Below, piece by piece: positions 25,084 to 33,826 of a stretch of DNA of 64,000 nucleotides. The DNA lies in contig JAFXSG010000021.1 in the NCBI GenBank assembly GCA_017525875.1, positions 1 through 64,000 of the forward strand. Direction: 5' to 3'. Origin of the DNA: Clostridia bacterium. Lineage in GTDB: Bacteria; Bacillota; Clostridia; Christensenellales; CAG-138. The notes beneath the pieces were generated by a model. That model made no database searches and was not told the DNA's origin. It saw only the letters and a list, made by a program, of their open reading frames with translations. The translations under genes and the position numbers were made by a program. Numbering within the stretch: position 1 is the stretch's first letter; each line of letters opens with the position of its first letter.

Positions 25084-25961
25084 CTCTTTTTATCCATCCT
25101 TTCGGTGATCGCTTTCTTTGCCTTCGTTTCCGCCTTCGCCGCTATCCCGTCGAACACCGCGAAGAAGCCCTCATGGAGTATGTTTTCGACTATGCGAAGA
25201 TCGGGATGCTCCGCTTTAAGAAGATCATATGCGGAAATTGCCGAATTTATTGAAAAATTGACGCTGTACTCCGCGTCCTCCCTCGATGCGCCGCAGAGGT
25301 TGAACGGGTTGTAGAGCCCGCGCTTTTCGTCCTTTTCGCGGTCGTCCCATGCATCCAGCAGGTAGATGACCCGCCCGAGCCAGAAGCCGAACTCCGACAG
25401 CACAGCGCGGTTCTCCCCGCCTGCTTCACCCGTCGGCGCGTTCTCAAACACGCCCCGCATGAGACCGCCGAAGCAGTTCGCTGCAAGATCCGCCGACGGT
25501 TCGCGCTGTTTCTCGATCTCTGCCAGCTCGCCGAGCTTTTCCGAAACGAGCGCGTACACGGCCGGGCGGTTCCTCTTCGCTTTCCGAAACGCCCCGAGAA
25601 ACGGCAGCTTCGCCGCCGCGCGCATGGGTCTGCCGTCGCGCACGTCGTCATCCAGCTTGAACTTGGCGAGGATCACGCAAACGTCAGCGGCGTAGTCGAG
25701 CGCGGGGTTTTCGCCCGAGACCATCACTTTCTTTTTGGCAAGCGGCCGCGTCGGGCAGGTATGCTTTTCGCAGGGGGACGGGAAACCGGAGCAAGCGGAA
25801 ACGAACATCGCGAGGAACGCCCCGTCGTAGCTCAGCAGCAGGCGCGAGATCTGCCCGTACCGCCTGCCGAGGCTGCGGCAGAGCCCGCAGTACCATGCTT
25901 CGTACCGCTGTTTTTCCCGGACCCTGAGCTCCGGGATATTCGGTTTAACATATCCGAACAC
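25080..25961 (-). CDS. DUF5685 family protein
   Basis: A 293-aa protein of the DUF5685 type, found in Clostridia next to J-domain genes. The N-terminus [16 protein letters not shown] and the Cys-containing YCGLCRSLG segment are typical, and a further CEKHTCP motif suggests metal binding. It is helical and has no signal peptide. Together with the J protein 4 bp overlapped downstream it is likely a co-chaperone pair of unknown substrate. Confidence 0.85.
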   Translation of the reverse strand: MFGYVKPNIPELRVREKQRYEAWYCGLCRSLGRRYGQISRLLLSYDGAFLAMFVSACSGFPSPCEKHTCPTRPLAKKKVMVSGENPALDYAADVCVILAKFKLDDDVRDGRPMRAAAKLPFLGAFRKAKRNRPAVYALVSEKLGELAEIEKQREPSADLAANCFGGLMRGVFENAPTGEAGGENRAVLSEFGFWLGRVIYLLDAWDDREKDEKRGLYNPFNLCGASREDAEYSVNFSINSAISAYDLLKAEHPDLRIVENILHEGFFAVFDGIAAKAETKAKKAITERMDKKS

Positions 25962-25986
25962 CTTTTCTCCCCGCTATCCTTTCCCG

Positions 25987-25992
25987 ATTATA
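25987..25992 (-). promoter_or_regulatory. -10 box of the DUF5685/J-protein operon
   Basis: TATAAT on the minus strand, 26 bp before the start codon; the -35 region is weak. Confidence 0.5.
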
Positions 25993-26137
25993 TTTTACAA
26001 CGAACTCGCCGCTTTTTCAACCGGATATGTGGACTCTTTGGGGAAAAGGAGGTACGATCCCGTGCAAATCCGGACCGGGCGGGTATTGAAATCAAGCCTT
26101 TGCGGTGATAAAATCTTAGTGAGAAACGGGGGACCTT

Positions 26138-27136
26138 ATGGGATACGTATTTATAAGCTACAGCTCAAAGGACGGCGCTAAGGCCGAAAAGATAAAGCTT
26201 CTGCTGAACGATCGGGGCTTTGAGACCTGGATGGCGCCCGGGGATATCCCCGCGGGCAAAAAGTACGCAAGCGTCATCGTTTCCGCGATCCGCGATTGCT
26301 CCTGTTTTTTGCTTCTTCTGACGGAAAACGCCCAGGCCTCCACGTGGGTACCCAAGGAAGTGGAGCGGGCGGTCAGCTTCAAGCGGCCGATCGTGCCTGT
26401 CCAGCTTGACGAGCTTGAGCTTAACGACGAGTTCTCCCTCTATATCTCCACCGACCAGGCCGTCCGGGTGAAGAGCCTGTTTCTGAACGACGAAGGCATG
26501 CAGCACGCTTTGGCGAGCATCCGCGTTCACCTCGCCGCGGCGGACGGGAACGAACCCGACGAAGCCTCTCCCGAAAAAAACGCCCCGCGTGAAGAGCCGC
26601 TGAGCTTTGACGCCGATTCGGGCGACGATATCTTTGGCGAGGAATTCGACGCGGAGCCGGAGTTCAGCCGGATCAGCCGCAGGGGCGGCACTCTGATGGT
26701 TCGTATTTTCAATTCCGTTATGTCCGTCGCCGCCTATCCCATGCTGGTCTTGTTAATCTATAATTACTGCATAGGTAAAGAGTTCCGCTTTCTGCCGACC
26801 GTGCTGCTTCTGCTCATCCCCGGGGCGCTCATGGGTGCGCTCGTCTGGTTTGAAGTGCATGACGGCATTTTCAGCGCTGCGTTCAGGTGCGACAGGATCG
26901 GCGTAGCTAAAACCTGGTTCATCACCGTTCCGATAGGTCTCGTGATCGGGCTCGTTATAGGCTTTTGCGTGAAGAGCTCCAAGCTGCTTGTTTTGCGCAT
27001 TCTCATCCCGATCATATCGACCGCCGTCTGTGCGTTCATCTCGCTCTCGCCCGCCCTGCGGCCGGTTTTCGGCGACCTTATTGACGAAGATGACGACTAT
27101 ATCGGCTTTGACGATGACGGCGGCGTGAACGGCTGA
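26138..27136 (+). CDS. TIR domain protein with C-terminal membrane segments
   Basis: A 332-aa protein. Residues 1-130 form a TIR domain: box 1 YVFISYSSKDG, the BB-loop region APGDIPAG, and STWVPKEVERAV with a Glu in the place of the NADase catalytic residue. An acidic linker (about 135-175) is followed by about four TM helices (190-310) and an Asp-rich tail. Bacterial TIR domains often cleave NAD+ in phage defence, but some act in signalling. No sensor partner such as a NACHT, SIR2 or cyclase gene is adjacent. Ribosome site GGGGGA before ATG 26138. Confidence 0.85.
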   Translation: MGYVFISYSSKDGAKAEKIKLLLNDRGFETWMAPGDIPAGKKYASVIVSAIRDCSCFLLLLTENAQASTWVPKEVERAVSFKRPIVPVQLDELELNDEFSLYISTDQAVRVKSLFLNDEGMQHALASIRVHLAAADGNEPDEASPEKNAPREEPLSFDADSGDDIFGEEFDAEPEFSRISRRGGTLMVRIFNSVMSVAAYPMLVLLIYNYCIGKEFRFLPTVLLLLIPGALMGALVWFEVHDGIFSAAFRCDRIGVAKTWFITVPIGLVIGLVIGFCVKSSKLLVLRILIPIISTAVCAFISLSPALRPVFGDLIDEDDDYIGFDDDGGVNG

Positions 27137-27225
27137 CCACCGATTTGATGAAAAACCGCTTGAATAACTGCGAAACAGCGATCTTATATTTCAAAAAAGC
27201 TCTTCCATTTTTCTTAACAATCTGT

Positions 27226-27231
27226 TATAAT
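27226..27231 (+). promoter_or_regulatory. -10 box of the BMP lipoprotein gene
   Basis: TATAAT about 67 bp before the start; the -35 hexamer is weak. Confidence 0.5.
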
Positions 27232-27297
27232 GTGGTATTGTGAAGGGTGTGCGGTTTTGCGCGCCCGAAAACAACAATCACATGGAGGTTACCAATC

Positions 27298-28473
27298 ATG
27301 AAAAAGCTGCTCGCAATCGTTCTTGCCGCTCTTATGATCGTCCCCGCTCTCGTTGCCTGCACCGGCAGCAACAATGATAAGACCGGCGACTACAAAGTGG
27401 CAATGATCACCGACTACGGCGACATCACCGACCAGAGCTTCAACCAGACCACCTACGAGGCCTGCGAAGCTTTCTGCAAGGACAACAACATTGATTTCAC
27501 CTACAAGAAGCCCGGCGACAACAACACCGAGGCCCGTGTAGCAATGGTCGACGCGGCTGTTGCCGAGCATTACAATGTCATCGTTATGCCCGGCTACGCT
27601 TTCGCCGGCACCATCGTTGAGGCTGCTCCCAAGTATCCCGATGTCAAGTTCATCGCTCTCGACGTTGGCCTTGGCGACCTGCTCGAAGCAGGCGTTACCG
27701 CAAAGGGTGAAAAGTACGACTACAATCCCGACAACTGGAAGCTCGAGGACTACGTTGACATGAGCAACGTCTACTGCGCTATCTACCAGGAAGAGCTCTG
27801 CGGCTACATGGCAGGTTATGCTGCCGTCAAGCTCGGCTACAAGGAGCTCGGCTTCCTCGGCGGTATGGCAGTTCCCGCTGTTGTCCGCTACGGTTTCGGT
27901 TTCGTTCAGGGCGCTGACGCTGCCGCTAAGGAGCTCGACACCCAGATCAACATCAAGTATGCTTACGGCAACCAGTTCTACGGCGATGCGGACATCACCG
28001 CTGCTATGGACACCTGGTATGCGGCAGGCACCGAAGTCGTCTTCGCTTGCGGCGGCGGCATCTACGAGTCCGCTGCTGAGGCTGCTGCGAAGGTCAATGC
28101 AAAGGTCATCGGCGTTGACGTCGACCAGGCCGGCATCATCGACGGCAAGTACGGCGCAGGCATGACCGTTACCTCCGCTATGAAGGGTCTCTATCCCGCC
28201 ACCTACGACACTCTTAAGGACGTCATCGTGAACGGCAACTGGGACAACTACAAGGGCAAGATCGCTACCCTCGGCCTCGTCGGCGCGGATCCCGAAGCGA
28301 ACTACGTCCAGATCCCCATGGGCTCCACTCAGTGGGCAGACGGCTTCACCAAGGACAACTACAAGGAGCTCGTTGCCAAGATGTTCAACAAAGAGATCAC
28401 CGTCTCCAACGACATCTCCGCTATGCCCGCCACCACCAACGCCACCGTTGACGATCAGGGCAACATCAAGTAA
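27298..28473 (+). CDS. BMP family ABC transporter substrate-binding lipoprotein
   Basis: A 391-aa lipoprotein of the basic-membrane-protein (PnrA/BmpA) family, which binds purine nucleosides or similar ligands outside the cell. The lipobox ALVAC puts the lipid on Cys21. MITDYGDITDQSFNQ near residue 34 is the family opening and forms part of the ligand pocket. Codon use is strongly biased, unlike its neighbours, which suggests high expression. The ATPase and permeases follow, with a terminator in between so the binding protein can be made in excess. Start at ATG 27298 with GGAGG. Confidence 0.93.
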   Translation: MKKLLAIVLAALMIVPALVACTGSNNDKTGDYKVAMITDYGDITDQSFNQTTYEACEAFCKDNNIDFTYKKPGDNNTEARVAMVDAAVAEHYNVIVMPGYAFAGTIVEAAPKYPDVKFIALDVGLGDLLEAGVTAKGEKYDYNPDNWKLEDYVDMSNVYCAIYQEELCGYMAGYAAVKLGYKELGFLGGMAVPAVVRYGFGFVQGADAAAKELDTQINIKYAYGNQFYGDADITAAMDTWYAAGTEVVFACGGGIYESAAEAAAKVNAKVIGVDVDQAGIIDGKYGAGMTVTSAMKGLYPATYDTLKDVIVNGNWDNYKGKIATLGLVGADPEANYVQIPMGSTQWADGFTKDNYKELVAKMFNKEITVSNDISAMPATTNATVDDQGNIK

Positions 28474-28493
28474 TCAGGGGCTTTAGCCTTAAG

Positions 28494-28525
28494 AAACGCC
28501 GTGCAGCCGCACGGCGTTTTCTTTT
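28494..28525 (+). terminator. Terminator after the BMP lipoprotein
   Basis: AAACGCCGTGC pairs with GCACGGCGTTT around AGCC, then TTCTTTT. It separates the binding-protein gene from the transporter genes. Confidence 0.85.
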
Positions 28526-28582
28526 GCCCGCATCCCCCGGAAACTTTCGGGGAACTTTATCCTGCGTTCCGGTCAAAAGATA

Positions 28583-28611
28583 TTGCAATTTTCGGCATTC
28601 CCATATATAAT
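28583..28611 (+). promoter_or_regulatory. Promoter of the ABC transporter genes
   Basis: TTGCAA (28583-28588), 17 bp and TATAAT (28606-28611). Confidence 0.8.
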
Positions 28612-28619
28612 TATTAAAT

Positions 28620-28632
28620 TGGATACTATCCA
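28620..28632. promoter_or_regulatory. Candidate operator at the ABC operon start
   Basis: The perfect dyad TGGATACTATCCA sits 8 bp after the -10 box, across the expected transcription start and ahead of the AGGAGG ribosome site. A repressor site is plausible. Confidence 0.45.
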
Positions 28633-28654
28633 TTTTGACAACAGGAGGACAAGC

Positions 28655-30214
28655 ATGGAGCAAAAGGCACAGGAATCCTATCCCTATGTCATTGAGATGC
28701 TGCATATTACGAAGGAATTCCCGGGGATCAAGGCAAACGATGACATAACTCTGCAGCTCAAGCGCGGCGAGATACACGCGCTCCTGGGCGAGAACGGTGC
28801 GGGCAAATCCACCCTGATGAGCGTTCTCTTTGGAATGTATCAGCCGGAGAAGGGCGAGATCAGGAAGAACGGCAAGGTCGTTCACATCAAGGATCCGAAC
28901 GACGCGACGGAGCTTGGAATCGGTATGGTGCATCAGCACTTCAAGCTGGTCGAATGCTTCTCGGTGCTCGACAACATCATTCTTGGCGTTGAGCCAAACA
29001 CCATGGGCTTCCTCAAAAAGTCCGAGGCGAAAGCGAAAGTCGTTGAACTTTCAAAGCATTACGGTCTTGCCGTCGATCCCGACGCCAAGATCGAGGATAT
29101 CACCGTCGGCATGCAGCAGAGGACGGAGATACTGAAAATGCTCTACCGCGACAACGAGATCCTCATTTTCGACGAGCCGACCGCAGTCCTCACCCCCCAG
29201 GAGATCGACGAGCTCATGCAGATCATGCGCAATCTCAAAGCAGAGGGCAAGAGCATACTGTTCATCTCCCATAAGCTGAACGAGATCATGGCGGTCGCCG
29301 ACCGCTGCACCGTGCTGCGCAAGGGCAGATATATCGGCACGGTAGATACCGCGAACACCACCGTGGAAGAGCTTTCCGCCATGATGGTTGGCCGCAACGT
29401 CAATTTCCACGTTGAGAAAAAGGAAGCCGAGATCGGCGATACCGTCCTCAAAGTGAGAAACGTGACCGTCGCCTCCAAGGTACATAAGAACAACGCCGTC
29501 AAGAACGTTTCCTTCGACGTGCACGCGGGCGAGATCCTCTGTATAGCGGGTATCGACGGCAACGGCCAGACCGAGTTCGTCCACGGCCTCACGGGCCTCG
29601 AGCCCCTCGTTTCGGGCTCTATCGAGATGCTCGGCAAGGACATTACCAAGGCCTCCATCCGCAAGCGCAGCACCTCCGGCATGAGCCACATCCCGGAGGA
29701 CAGGCATAAGCACGGCCTGGTGCTCGATTACACCCTCGAGGATAACCTGGTGCTCCAGCGCTATTTCGAGCCGGAGTTCACCTCCAAGGCGGGCTTCCTG
29801 CGCCGAGCCAATATCAGAAAATATGCTGAAAAGCTGATCGGCGACTTCGATATCCGCTCCGGCCAGGGCCCCGAGACGATCGCAAGGAGCATGTCCGGCG
29901 GCAACCAGCAGAAGGCGATAGTCGCGCGCGAGCTCGATAAGGATCCCGAGCTGCTCGTCGCCGTTCAGCCGACCCGCGGCCTCGACGTCGGCGCGATCGA
30001 GCATATCCACAAGCAGCTCGTCGCAAAGAGGGACGCCGGGAAAGCGGTGCTTCTCGTTTCGCTCGAGCTGGACGAGGTCATGGACGTTCCGGACCGCATA
30101 CTCGTTATGTACGAGGGCGAGATCGTCGGCGAGCTCGATCCCAAGACCACCACGCAGGAAGAGCTCGGCCTCTACATGGCCGGCGCCAAGAGGGATGAGG
30201 TGAATGTGGAATGA
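28655..30214 (+). CDS. ABC transporter ATP-binding protein (double ATPase, nucleoside/BMP type)
   Basis: A 519-aa protein with two ATPase halves. The first has a canonical Walker A (GENGAGKST) and Walker B (LIFDEPTAVL). The second has GIDGNGQTE in place of Walker A, and MSGGNQQKAIVARELD as signature, as is usual in the sugar/nucleoside CUT2-type transporters (NupO/YufO). It powers uptake of the ligand held by the BMP lipoprotein. ATG 28655 with ACAGGAGGA; overlaps the first permease by 4 bp. Confidence 0.93.
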   Translation: MEQKAQESYPYVIEMLHITKEFPGIKANDDITLQLKRGEIHALLGENGAGKSTLMSVLFGMYQPEKGEIRKNGKVVHIKDPNDATELGIGMVHQHFKLVECFSVLDNIILGVEPNTMGFLKKSEAKAKVVELSKHYGLAVDPDAKIEDITVGMQQRTEILKMLYRDNEILIFDEPTAVLTPQEIDELMQIMRNLKAEGKSILFISHKLNEIMAVADRCTVLRKGRYIGTVDTANTTVEELSAMMVGRNVNFHVEKKEAEIGDTVLKVRNVTVASKVHKNNAVKNVSFDVHAGEILCIAGIDGNGQTEFVHGLTGLEPLVSGSIEMLGKDITKASIRKRSTSGMSHIPEDRHKHGLVLDYTLEDNLVLQRYFEPEFTSKAGFLRRANIRKYAEKLIGDFDIRSGQGPETIARSMSGGNQQKAIVARELDKDPELLVAVQPTRGLDVGAIEHIHKQLVAKRDAGKAVLLVSLELDEVMDVPDRILVMYEGEIVGELDPKTTTQEELGLYMAGAKRDEVNVE

Positions 30215-31356
30215 AGATTTTTAAGAACAAAGCTGTACAGGCGCTCCTGTCGTCGCTCATTTGCATAGTGCTGGGCGTTCTCATCGGCTACATCGTGCTC
30301 CTCATCATCAATCCCGAGGGCGCGGGCAAGGCGATAATCACCCTTTTGAAGAACTTTTTCTACTACCCGACTTCCGCGATGCGCCGCGAGTACTTCGGCA
30401 GCACGCTCGTCAAAACGGCGCCGCTGCTCATGTGCTCCCTTTCGGTGCTCTTCGCGTATAAGACCGGCCTCTTCAACATCGGCGCCGCCGGTCAGTACTG
30501 CATCGGCGTTTGCGCCTGCCTGTTCACCGCGCTCTACTTCAGCTGGCCGTGGTACCTCTGCCTGCTCTGCGCTGTGGTGGCCGGCGCGCTCTTCGGCTTC
30601 ATCGTGGGCGTGCTCAAATCCTACTGCAACGTGAACGAGGTCATCTCGGGCATCATGCTCAACTGGATAGCCCTCTATATCACGAACGCGGTGCTGAGCC
30701 TGGTCAAGGAGCCCACGAGCCCCTACACCTATAAGCTCCAGGGCGCAATGGGCAAGGCGGCGCTGCTGCCGACCCTCGGGCCGATCAACAAGTTCTTCAA
30801 CGGCAATAAGTACATCACGATCGCCGTTCCCATCGCGATCATCATCGCGATAGCCGTTTGGGTCATCCTCGAAAAGACCAGGTTCGGCTACGAGCTCAAG
30901 GCGACCGGCTTCAACAGGAACGCCGCGAAGTACGCGGGAATGGCGGACAAGCGCAACGCGATCCTCACGCTCGTCATCGCCGGCGCGCTTGCGGGCCTCG
31001 GCGCAAGCTTCTACTATCAGTCCGGCATTCAGCAGTGGGAGTGCACCGCGACGAGCGTTCCCGGCATGGGCTTCAACGGCATCGCGGCCACGTTCCTCGG
31101 CGGCCTGAACCCGATCGGAACTATATTCTCGTCCTTCTTCCTGCAGCACATCACGGACGGCGGCACGCATATCGACACCATGAAGTATTCGGCGCAGATC
31201 TCCGAACTGATCTCCTCCGTGATCATCTACCTCTGCGGCTTCGTGCTCTTCATCAAGCACACCATGAATAAGGTGAGCATCAACAAGGAAGCGAAGCGGC
31301 TCAAGAAGGAAGCTTCCAAGCCTGCGGAAGAAAAAGCGAAAGGGGGCGAGGCATAA
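30211..31356 (+). CDS. ABC transporter permease (BMP/nucleoside type), first subunit
   Basis: A 381-aa polytopic permease of the BPD_transp_2 family (NupP/YufP-like) with about nine to ten TM helices. Family features are LFNIGAAGQYCIG near residue 90, EVISGIMLNWIALY near 145 and ATGFNRNAAKYAGM near 230. The C-terminus is a Lys-rich tail. It starts inside the ATPase stop and is coupled to the next permease by a TAATG overlap. Confidence 0.92.
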   Translation: MKIFKNKAVQALLSSLICIVLGVLIGYIVLLIINPEGAGKAIITLLKNFFYYPTSAMRREYFGSTLVKTAPLLMCSLSVLFAYKTGLFNIGAAGQYCIGVCACLFTALYFSWPWYLCLLCAVVAGALFGFIVGVLKSYCNVNEVISGIMLNWIALYITNAVLSLVKEPTSPYTYKLQGAMGKAALLPTLGPINKFFNGNKYITIAVPIAIIIAIAVWVILEKTRFGYELKATGFNRNAAKYAGMADKRNAILTLVIAGALAGLGASFYYQSGIQQWECTATSVPGMGFNGIAATFLGGLNPIGTIFSSFFLQHITDGGTHIDTMKYSAQISELISSVIIYLCGFVLFIKHTMNKVSINKEAKRLKKEASKPAEEKAKGGEA

Positions 31357-32327
31357 TGCTGCAGTTTCTTGAACAATACACTCTCCTCGTACAGTACACC
31401 CTGATCTTCGCCTCCGTGCTGATGCTCGTTGCGCTCGGCGGCTGCTTCTCGGAGCATTCCGGCGTCATCAACCTCGGTCTCGAAGGCATCATGGTCATCG
31501 GCGCCCTCGGCGGTGCGCTCATGATGTTCTTCCTTCAGGACAAGGTATCGGGCTTCCCGATGGTGGTGCTCACCTTGCTTGCCGCGATATTGAGCGGCGT
31601 GGCATACTCGGCGCTATTGGGAGTCGCATGTATAAACTTCAAGGCGGATCAGACAATCATCGGTACCGCTCTTAACCTTCTCGGCGCAGCCGCGGCGACG
31701 GTCATCGTCAAGGCGGTCAACTCCAAGCAGTTCGGCAAGCCCGACGACAGCCTCGCCTACCGCGTCGGCAGGAGCTCCTTCACGAGCAGCTTCACCATCG
31801 GCAACACCAATTTCGAGTTCAACTGGTTCATGGTCATCGCGGTCGTGATGCTCATCATCGCCATCATCGTGCTCTATAAGACCAAGTTCGGCCTCAGGCT
31901 CATGGCGTGCGGCGAGCATCCGCAGGCGGCGGCGTCCGTCGGCGTCAGCGTCTACAAGATGCGCTGGGCGGGCGTGCTGATCTCCGGCGCGTACGGCGGC
32001 CTCGGCGGCATCTGCTACATCATGGCAGGCGGCGGCACGTGGCACTTCTCCTACGGCGTCGCGGGCTTCGGCTTCCTCTCCCTTGCCGTTATGATATTCG
32101 GCCAATGGAAGCCCTACCGCATCGCCCTCGCGGCGCTGCTGTTCGGCTTCTTCCGCGCCCTGTCGAACGTCAACGGAAGCATCTCACTGCTTTCGCAGCT
32201 GAACCTTCCCCCGACCATCTACAACATGCTGCCCTACATCGTTTCCCTCATCGTCCTGGCCTTCACTTCAAAGAAGTCCCGCGCACCCAAGGCGGAAGGC
32301 ATACCGTATGATAAGGGCATGAGATAA
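31356..32327 (+). CDS. ABC transporter permease (BMP/nucleoside type), second subunit
   Basis: A 323-aa polytopic permease (NupQ/YufQ-like) with about eight or nine TM helices. The segments HSGVINLGLEGIMVIGA near residue 30, QTIIGTALNLL near 100 and MACGEHPQAAASVGVSVYKMR near 185 are the expected family landmarks. It completes the importer. A bidirectional terminator follows. Confidence 0.92.
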   Translation: MLQFLEQYTLLVQYTLIFASVLMLVALGGCFSEHSGVINLGLEGIMVIGALGGALMMFFLQDKVSGFPMVVLTLLAAILSGVAYSALLGVACINFKADQTIIGTALNLLGAAAATVIVKAVNSKQFGKPDDSLAYRVGRSSFTSSFTIGNTNFEFNWFMVIAVVMLIIAIIVLYKTKFGLRLMACGEHPQAAASVGVSVYKMRWAGVLISGAYGGLGGICYIMAGGGTWHFSYGVAGFGFLSLAVMIFGQWKPYRIALAALLFGFFRALSNVNGSISLLSQLNLPPTIYNMLPYIVSLIVLAFTSKKSRAPKAEGIPYDKGMR

Positions 32328-32349
32328 GGACTTAAAGCAAAACGAAAGA

Positions 32350-32385
32350 CGGCCCGCGAGCGATCGCGGGCCGCTTTGTTGTTTT
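32350..32385. terminator. Bidirectional terminator between convergent genes
   Basis: CGGCCCGCGA and TCGCGGGCCG form a 10-bp stem with a 4-nt loop, then CTTTGTTGTTTT. It serves the ABC operon and perhaps the minus-strand glycosyltransferase. Confidence 0.8.
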
Positions 32386-32393
32386 ATTCAGGA

Positions 32394-33815
32394 TCAGTAC
32401 ACGCTCCAGCGCAGCATGTAGAAGGTCATATAGGCGATATAGCAGGCGACGAGGATCGTGAAGATGATCGCGGTCTTCCATTTTTTGTCGAAGCCGAGCG
32501 AGATCGCCGCCACGAGCGGCAGCAGCGCGCTCATGTAGCGCACGGAGGAGAGCAGCCAGGTGCAGCCCGTCGCCACGATGAAGTACGCAAAATAATGGAA
32601 GGTGTAGGTCGCGGGGAGCCTTCTTGACTGCTTTGCCATCAGGATCAGCGAGCCGAAGATCGTGATCAGGCTCGTTATCCACAGCATGATCATGCCGCTG
32701 TCGTGCTTTGTGAAGGCCATCTGCAGGTAGCGGACGATGTAGCGCACGGTCTCGAAGAACGGGCAGGCGGACTGGTACCAGTTATCCTTCTGGTAGACGA
32801 GGAAGCGCAGCCATTCGCCGCTCACGCGCTTATTTATGTAGAGATAGCCGATCGTGCCGAGGGTGGAGACGATCAGCGCGAGCAGGAGCACGAAGATCTG
32901 CTGCTGCCAGTTCTTTTTGTTCTTTGCGAGGCGCACGATGTAGCAGACGCCCTCTATCGCGATCGGCACCGCGAGCAGCACGCCGAGAGAACGGGTGAAG
33001 CCGGCGAGCGCCGCGAAAACGCCGGCGATGACGAGCTGCCGCTTCCGGATGAAGAAGAAGCAGCACACCGTGAACAGCATGAACAGCGGTTCGCTCATCG
33101 GGGAGTTCATGAAGATCATGCCGGGCATGAGGATCGCCGCGATCGCGCCCCACCTTGCGCGCTTGTCGCCGATGACAGGCGTCAGCGTGAGGTACGTCAT
33201 GCCGGATGCGAGGCAGGTGGCGACGGTGTTGATGAGCTGCGCGGAGATGAAGCTGTTATGTGTGAGCAAGTTCATGAACCGGATCATCACCGGCAGCATC
33301 GGGAAGAACACGATCAGCAGATTGTCCGGCTCCGTGTTGACGTACCAGTTCTCGGCGATATTGATATAGTGCTTCGCGTCCGTATTCGACTTCATCCACG
33401 CGGTCTGCCAAAGCTTCATAAAGCCCTGCTTCGCCGCGTTTTCGGCCGCCGTGCCGCCCACCTTCGTGTAAATGAACATACCGAGCAGCGTCATCCCGAT
33501 ATGGAGCACGAGCGCGCCGAGCATGACGGCGAAGAATATCGCCGCGGAATTCTTCGGCTTCACGAACAGCGTGTCGCTCTCGCCGGACAGCGCATCGATC
33601 AGTTTGGGCAGAGCGACGATCATCGCCATCGTGAAGATGATCAGCGTCGCGCCGGAAACGAGCCAGTCCTGAAGCTCGTACTTCGGGTGATCGATGAAGT
33701 ATTTGGCGTAGACGAGCACGGCGAGCACAGCAAGCGTGATGCGGGAGATCAGTATTGCCTTCTGCTTGCCGGTCTTTTTCGGCCTCTGAACGGGGCTCTC
33801 GGCTGGATTTTCCAT
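32394..33815 (-). CDS. PIG-V/GT39-like integral membrane glycosyltransferase
   Basis: A 473-aa membrane protein with about ten or more TM helices. The first outer loop has NTDAKHYINIAENWYV followed by FFPMLPVMIRF, which matches the D-x(2)-HYxxIA...FFPLxP pattern of PIG-V-like mannosyltransferases (lipid-linked sugar donor, GT-C fold). In bacteria such enzymes glycosylate lipids or envelope proteins; donor and acceptor are unknown here. The gene stops next to a bidirectional terminator and follows the MATE gene by 11 bp, so they are co-transcribed. Confidence 0.75.
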   Translation of the reverse strand: MENPAESPVQRPKKTGKQKAILISRITLAVLAVLVYAKYFIDHPKYELQDWLVSGATLIIFTMAMIVALPKLIDALSGESDTLFVKPKNSAAIFFAVMLGALVLHIGMTLLGMFIYTKVGGTAAENAAKQGFMKLWQTAWMKSNTDAKHYINIAENWYVNTEPDNLLIVFFPMLPVMIRFMNLLTHNSFISAQLINTVATCLASGMTYLTLTPVIGDKRARWGAIAAILMPGMIFMNSPMSEPLFMLFTVCCFFFIRKRQLVIAGVFAALAGFTRSLGVLLAVPIAIEGVCYIVRLAKNKKNWQQQIFVLLLALIVSTLGTIGYLYINKRVSGEWLRFLVYQKDNWYQSACPFFETVRYIVRYLQMAFTKHDSGMIMLWITSLITIFGSLILMAKQSRRLPATYTFHYFAYFIVATGCTWLLSSVRYMSALLPLVAAISLGFDKKWKTAIIFTILVACYIAYMTFYMLRWSVY

Positions 33816-33826
33816 TTTGTTCTCCT

